From: Bauldia sp.
GTDB taxonomy: Bacteria; Pseudomonadota; Alphaproteobacteria; Rhizobiales; Kaistiaceae
Assembly: GCA_026126025.1 (NCBI GenBank)
Contig: JAHCJZ010000004.1
Span: 183,908 to 247,907 of the forward strand
Direction of reading: 5' to 3'
DNA length: 64,000 nt
The translations under genes and the position numbers were made by a program. The notes beneath the pieces are model-generated. The model searched no databases, was not told the DNA's origin, and saw only the letters and a program-made list of their open reading frames with translations. Shown piece after piece: positions 60,230-64,000 of the stretch (position 1 is the stretch's first letter; the number at the start of each line of letters is the position of its first letter).

Positions 60230-61657
60230 CTACTCACCGATCTCCAGCACCACCAGCCGCGCACCGAACTCGTTGGCGTTGGTGGTCAGTGCGATGCGCG
60301 TGCCGTCCGGCGACAGCGCCGCGCCGAAGAACTGCGAGTTGATCGTCGGATGGCCGAGCTGGATGATGCCGTCGCCATGCTGCGTGGTGTCGGGCGTGCC
60401 GTCAGCGTTGAGGACGTAGACGGCGGCGATGCCGCCATAGCGGCCGACATGGACGGTGCGGTCGTCGGGAAGGCCGATGACGTGGCGGCCGCGCTCCTCC
60501 GCGGTGGGCTGGCCGTGGCCTTCGCTCTGGATCGCCTGCGTGCCGCCATTGCCCCAGGCGGTATCGAGCGCGGTGCCGGCGACGCGGAACGACACCAGGT
60601 CGGGCGCCTGCGTCGTGGCGTAGCCGAGCGAGGAGGCGACGCCATTGCCGGTCGCGCCGCCATAGCCGGTGGTCACGTAGCTGCCGTCGCTGAGCTTGGC
60701 CACCGCGTAACACTCGGCAAAGCCGCCATCGCCGACGAACGGGTTGAACACCGCGACGCCGGGCGTCGCGACAAGGCCGACCGCGGTCGCGCTCGACTCG
60801 GGATCGACGAAGCCGCCGAAGCTCTCGTCGATCGTGCCGTCGGGATGGAGCCGGATCAGCACGACATGGTTGCCGAGGCCGTCGCCGAGATTGGTGTAGC
60901 CGGCCGAGAGGATCGAGCCGTCCGCCTCGATCAGGCCGCGGCGGGCGTTGTCCCCAAGGGCGCCGGCCGAATGGAAGGTGAAGGGGACGCCGCCATTGAA
61001 CGAGGCGTCCGGCGTACCGTCATTATTGAGGCGGACGACGTAGCGGTCGACGTCGACGCGGTTGGTGCCGCTGGCGGCCGAGCCCATGCCGAACACGACG
61101 AGCTTCTCCTCGCCGCCGGTGCGGTCGACCTGGAGATCCCACGCCGTGTCGGTCGGCGGCGCCTCGACGCCGGGGAAGGATTCGTTGTCGGCATTGGCCC
61201 AGCCGAACACCACCTCGACGAGGCCGGCTTCATCGCCCCATTCGGGCGCGACGCGCTGCGTCCCGGTGCTGTCGAAGCGAACGAGATAGATCGACTGCCC
61301 GCCATCCTCGTCCACCGCATAGACCGCGGCGACGACGTCGCCGTCGGAGAGGGTGGCGACGGCGAGCGACTGTTCCTGGCGGCCGGGCGCGATGTCGAGT
61401 TCGGCGATGCCGTCGTCGCTGAAGCCGGTGTCGAGCGTGCCGTCGGCGTTGAAATGCGCCAGGACGAAGCGGGTCTCCTCGTTGACCGTGCCGGCATGGC
61501 CGGAGGCGTAGATCGAGCCGTCGGCGGCGAAGGCGACGCCGCGAAGGTCGTTGGCGAGGTCGGTGGAGGTGTTGATCACCGGGTTGATGTCGCCGGCGAA
61601 GGCCGGGGCGGCGATCGCGACGAGGGCCGTCGCGGCAAGCAGCTTACGGGCAAGCAT
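60230..61657 (-). CDS. Exported beta-propeller-like protein next to imelysin
   Basis: 475 aa. Signal peptide MLARKLLAATALVAIAAPAFA. It contains repeated NxDGTxDxxFxxDG-type units (NADGTLDTGFSDDG, NNDGTPDASFNGG, HPDGTIDESFGG, NADGTPDTTQHGD), each after a hydrophobic strand (VLAHFNADG, VVRLNNDG, VLIRLHPDG). These are the delta-60-type repeats of secreted propeller/lactonase-like proteins. It lies 85 bases after the imelysin gene on the same strand, and the pair sits next to PiuC, so a role in iron or copper uptake is possible. Confidence 0.75.
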   Translation of the reverse strand: MLARKLLAATALVAIAAPAFAGDINPVINTSTDLANDLRGVAFAADGSIYASGHAGTVNEETRFVLAHFNADGTLDTGFSDDGIAELDIAPGRQEQSLAVATLSDGDVVAAVYAVDEDGGQSIYLVRFDSTGTQRVAPEWGDEAGLVEVVFGWANADNESFPGVEAPPTDTAWDLQVDRTGGEEKLVVFGMGSAASGTNRVDVDRYVVRLNNDGTPDASFNGGVPFTFHSAGALGDNARRGLIEADGSILSAGYTNLGDGLGNHVVLIRLHPDGTIDESFGGFVDPESSATAVGLVATPGVAVFNPFVGDGGFAECYAVAKLSDGSYVTTGYGGATGNGVASSLGYATTQAPDLVSFRVAGTALDTAWGNGGTQAIQSEGHGQPTAEERGRHVIGLPDDRTVHVGRYGGIAAVYVLNADGTPDTTQHGDGIIQLGHPTINSQFFGAALSPDGTRIALTTNANEFGARLVVLEIGE

Positions 61658-61742
61658 CGAAGTTCTCCTTACTACCGTTGGCCGCTCCCCCATTCGGGCG
61701 CGGCAGAGAAACAAGGCGTTCGGCGGAGCGATCCGGTCCCCG

Positions 61743-63095
61743 TCAGACGCCCGGAATGAGGACGAGCACGCCGAGCCTGTTGCCCGCGGCGCGCAGCGCC
61801 GCCGCCAGCTCGCGGAGGGCGTCGACCGCTTCCCGCGCTTCGGCGCGGGCGGGGCTGTCCTCCGGCGAGGCGAGGATGGAATCGTAGGGGACATCGAGCG
61901 CGGCGATCGCCGCCTCGGCGCGGTCGAACGCGGCGACGACGCGGTCGTTGAGCGCCGGATCGACGCTGGCGACGAGGTCGTCGAAGCCGTCGCCGTCGAC
62001 CCCGCCGACATTGCCGAAATAGACGTCGCGGATGCCGCGAAGGTCGTTGATGTTGTCGGCGGAGGTGGTGTCGCTGAACCGCGACTGCTCGAACTCGCCG
62101 GTGCGGCGGAGGCCGGCGCCGATGCGCTTGAGGCCCATCTCGTAGCCGGCGAGCACCGCCATGCCGTTGAAGGCGCGGCCGATGGCGTTGCGCTGGTCCA
62201 TCGCCAGCACCGTGGCGCGGTAATTGTTGGCATCCGGCGCCCAGGCGGCGGTCACCACGGTAAGGTCGTTGACGAGGATCTGGGTGGCGATGCGCAGCAG
62301 CTCGCGACGGCGGTCGTTGTTGCCTTCGCCCGCGACATAGTCGGTGGCGGGCCGCGCGCCCGGGCCGTCGGCCGAGAGATCCTCGCCCCACAGCAGGAAC
62401 TCGATCGCATGCCAGCCGGTGGTGACGTGGGTCTCGCCCCCGGCAAGGTTCAGCCGCACCACGCTGGCGCGGTTCAGCTCGATCGACGGGTCGTTGACGA
62501 TGCCGGCATCCGGGTCGCCTTCGACATAGTCGAGATAGGCCGGGTCGACCGGCCAGGAATTGATCCGCGGCAGCGGGCCGTTGAGGCCGTCGATCGGGCC
62601 GGCATAGAAGAGATAGGCCTCGGTCTGCATGTAGGCGGCGCGCGCCGCGGTCCACGCCGCCCGCGCCGCTTCCAGCGTTGTCTCGGTCGGGTCGGCGAGG
62701 AGCGCGGCGATCGCCTCCTGCATGGCGACCGTCGCGGCCTGGGTGGCGGCATAGCGCTCGTAAACCACCGCGCCATAGGTCGCGACCTGGGCCGATGCGT
62801 CATAGTTGAAGGCGTTCGGATCGGTGCTGGTCAGCCGGAACTCGACGATCGTCCCGAGGATCTGGCCGCCGCCTTCGCCGCCCTCACCCTCGCCGCCTTC
62901 GCCACCCTCGAACACCGGGCCGTCATCGGCCTGGGCGAGCTGGAACAGGCGTCCCGACGCCTGGTCCGGCGCCGGACGCGGGCTCGCCGCGATCGTGCCG
63001 TCGGCCTCGCCGATGGCCGCATTGGTCGGGATGGAGGTGCCGCTCATGAGAACCGCCGCACCAAGGCCGAGCCACATCCGGGTCTTGCGTTCCAT
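61743..63095 (-). CDS. Imelysin (insulin-cleaving metalloproteinase-like) family protein
   Basis: 450 aa. Signal peptide of about 27 residues (MERKTRMWLGLGAAVLMSGTSIPTNA). A Gly/Glu-rich linker at about 63–77 follows, then the all-helical imelysin domain with its GxHxxE motif G227-W-H229-A-I-E232 and a second-half VLAGYEMGLKRIGAGLRR. Related proteins (EfeO, IrpA, AlgP7) take part in iron uptake; the GxHxxE is a metal site. No lipobox is seen, so it should be periplasmic. The first gene of the leftward transcript from the iron-box region. Confidence 0.9.
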   Translation of the reverse strand: MERKTRMWLGLGAAVLMSGTSIPTNAAIGEADGTIAASPRPAPDQASGRLFQLAQADDGPVFEGGEGGEGEGGEGGGQILGTIVEFRLTSTDPNAFNYDASAQVATYGAVVYERYAATQAATVAMQEAIAALLADPTETTLEAARAAWTAARAAYMQTEAYLFYAGPIDGLNGPLPRINSWPVDPAYLDYVEGDPDAGIVNDPSIELNRASVVRLNLAGGETHVTTGWHAIEFLLWGEDLSADGPGARPATDYVAGEGNNDRRRELLRIATQILVNDLTVVTAAWAPDANNYRATVLAMDQRNAIGRAFNGMAVLAGYEMGLKRIGAGLRRTGEFEQSRFSDTTSADNINDLRGIRDVYFGNVGGVDGDGFDDLVASVDPALNDRVVAAFDRAEAAIAALDVPYDSILASPEDSPARAEAREAVDALRELAAALRAAGNRLGVLVLIPGV

Positions 63096-63290
63096 GAATT
63101 CCCGATCCTGCCATTCTTGAGGCGGCGGAAATGTCGCGGCGCCTCGACGTTGCGGCGGTCTGAGTATATGCTAGCTTCCGGCAAGTCAATCGACTGCGGC
63201 GATCAGTTCAACGATTCAAACCCAATGGAATTGTTCTAGGTTTTTACCTGAGAATCATTCCACCTTTCAGATAAGAAGCGTTCTAAACTC
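63096..63290. promoter_or_regulatory. Divergent iron-responsive control region with three GAANNNTTC boxes
   Basis: GAATTGTTC (63228–63236), GAATCATTC (63252–63260) and GAAGCGTTC (63275–63283) share the GAA-N3-TTC core at 24- and 23-base steps. The third box reads ATAAGAA-GCG-TTCTAAA (63271–63287), near to the TTTAGAA-N3-TTCTAAA Irr box (ICE) of Hyphomicrobiales, and it ends three bases before the PiuC start. The region is AT-rich. Confidence 0.7.
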
Positions 63291-63956
63291 ATGATCCTTT
63301 GTATAGCCAACGTGCTGGATGAAGCCGCGCTGGGCGAGGTGCGCGATGCGGTGCGGAACGGCACCTTCGTCGACGGCCTGATGACCGCCGGCTGGGCGTC
63401 GCGGCTGGTGAAGCGGAACGAGCAGCTCGCCGGCGGCCCCGAGGCGCGGTCGGCGCAGGAGCGGGTGGTCGACGCCCTGAAGGCCAACGGCGTCTTCGCC
63501 ACCGCCGCGATGCCGAAGAAGATCGGCCCGCCGCTCTTCGCCCGCTACACGCCGGGCATGGCGTTCGGCACCCACATGGACAATGCGGTGATGGGCGAGG
63601 ACAACCTTCGCACCGACATCTCGGTGACGGTCTTTCTCTCAGCGCCCGAGGACTATGACGGCGGCGAGCTGGTGATGGAGACCTCGGCGGGCGAATCCGC
63701 CTACAAGCTCCCGGCTGGCGCGGCGGTCGTCTACCCGTCCACCATGCTCCACCGCGTCAACGAGGTGACCCGCGGCATGCGCGAGGTCGCGGTGATGTGG
63801 GTGCAGAGCCTGGTGCGCAGCGCCGAGCGGCGCGAGCTCCTGTTCGACCTCGAACGCGCCCGCCGCGCCCTCTTCGAGCGCGACGGCAAGACCCCCGAAT
63901 TCGACCTCCTCCACAAGACCGCATCCAACCTTCGCCGCATGTGGGTCGAGCCGTAG
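63291..63956 (+). CDS. piuC: Fe(II)/2-oxoglutarate dioxygenase, PiuC/PKHD-type
   Basis: 221 aa. Double-stranded beta-helix hydroxylase of the PiuC/YbiX family. Metal triad: H-x-D in GTHMDNAVMG and distal His in STMLHRVNEV; 2-oxoglutarate Arg in TRGMREVAVMWVQS. Begins MILCIANVLDEAALGEVRDAV and has KIGPPLFARYTPGMAFG. Family members are iron-starvation-induced and often sit beside TonB-dependent siderophore receptors; the receptor would be off this window. Start ATG 63291 is three bases after the third iron box. Confidence 0.93.
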   Translation: MILCIANVLDEAALGEVRDAVRNGTFVDGLMTAGWASRLVKRNEQLAGGPEARSAQERVVDALKANGVFATAAMPKKIGPPLFARYTPGMAFGTHMDNAVMGEDNLRTDISVTVFLSAPEDYDGGELVMETSAGESAYKLPAGAAVVYPSTMLHRVNEVTRGMREVAVMWVQSLVRSAERRELLFDLERARRALFERDGKTPEFDLLHKTASNLRRMWVEP

Positions 63957-64000
63957 CGCTATCGTCTGCGATTGGGGAAAGGGACCCCGCCACTCTCCTT
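63957..64000. repeat. Start of a dispersed repeat at the right edge
   Basis: AAAGGGACCCC at 63978–63988 with flanking TTGGGG/ACTCTCC resembles the TTTGGCGAAAGGGACCCCATTCCCTCC-type stretch at 1449–1474, upstream of trmD. Probably the beginning of another copy of that repeat, cut by the edge. Confidence 0.4.

Overview
The window reads as a chromosome segment of a high-GC alphaproteobacterium, most likely of the order Hyphomicrobiales (Rhizobiales). The support is the housekeeping order dapF–mtaB–ftsY–yciB, trmD, a yggT/DUF167 pair, Irr-type (ICE-like) iron boxes, and extragenic palindromes of the kind scattered through these genomes. No replication origin, rRNA or CRISPR array was seen.

Layout. 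1–2168: truncated outer-membrane barrel gene, trmD, a thioredoxin-fold protein. 2231–6835: a complete vanRS–vanHAX glycopeptide-resistance-type cluster (VanS and VanR leftward; VanH, D-Ala–D-Lac ligase and VanX rightward), ending next to a tRNA-Ala(CGC). 7093–14661: housekeeping block (YggT, DUF167, GNAT, DapF, MtaB, FtsY, YciB) and a double-barrel outer-membrane protein. 14778–21109: tRNA-Ser(CGA) followed by a prophage/island remnant (terminase fragment, two lower-GC genes, two repeats of the tRNA 3' end) and a run of small exported or membrane proteins of unknown function. 21320–29941: two complete ferric-siderophore ABC importers flanking a siderophore-interacting reductase. 29976–39793: a periplasmic oxidation cluster with three PQQ-dependent dehydrogenases, two c-type cytochromes, a kelch protein and a pentapeptide-repeat protein. 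40154–41284: a LuxR-type regulator broken by one in-frame stop. 41433–43432: VOC protein and SH3 protein. 43383–50357: surface-glycan cluster (sulfotransferase-like protein and three glycosyltransferase-related proteins). 50448–54454: small exported protein, aldose epimerase-type protein, MMPL/RND transporter. 54560–58570: a LysR regulator divergent from a tightly coupled five-gene operon (two GNAT-type acyltransferases, isochorismatase-fold hydrolase, 66-aa protein, methyltransferase) that I cannot match to a known pathway. 58573–63956: alpha/beta hydrolase, exported proteins, and an imelysin gene divergent from a PiuC-type dioxygenase, with three regularly spaced GAANNNTTC boxes between them.

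How it fits together. Iron is a recurrent theme: two importers, a reductase, imelysin and PiuC. The PQQ dehydrogenases and cytochromes probably form an alcohol- or polyol-oxidising periplasmic electron chain. The most surprising element is the vanRS–vanHAX cluster. VanX keeps every canonical catalytic and zinc residue at canonical numbering and the ligase keeps His244, yet the host should be a Gram-negative whose outer membrane normally excludes glycopeptides. Statements about similarity to reference proteins rest on memory of those families, not on a search.
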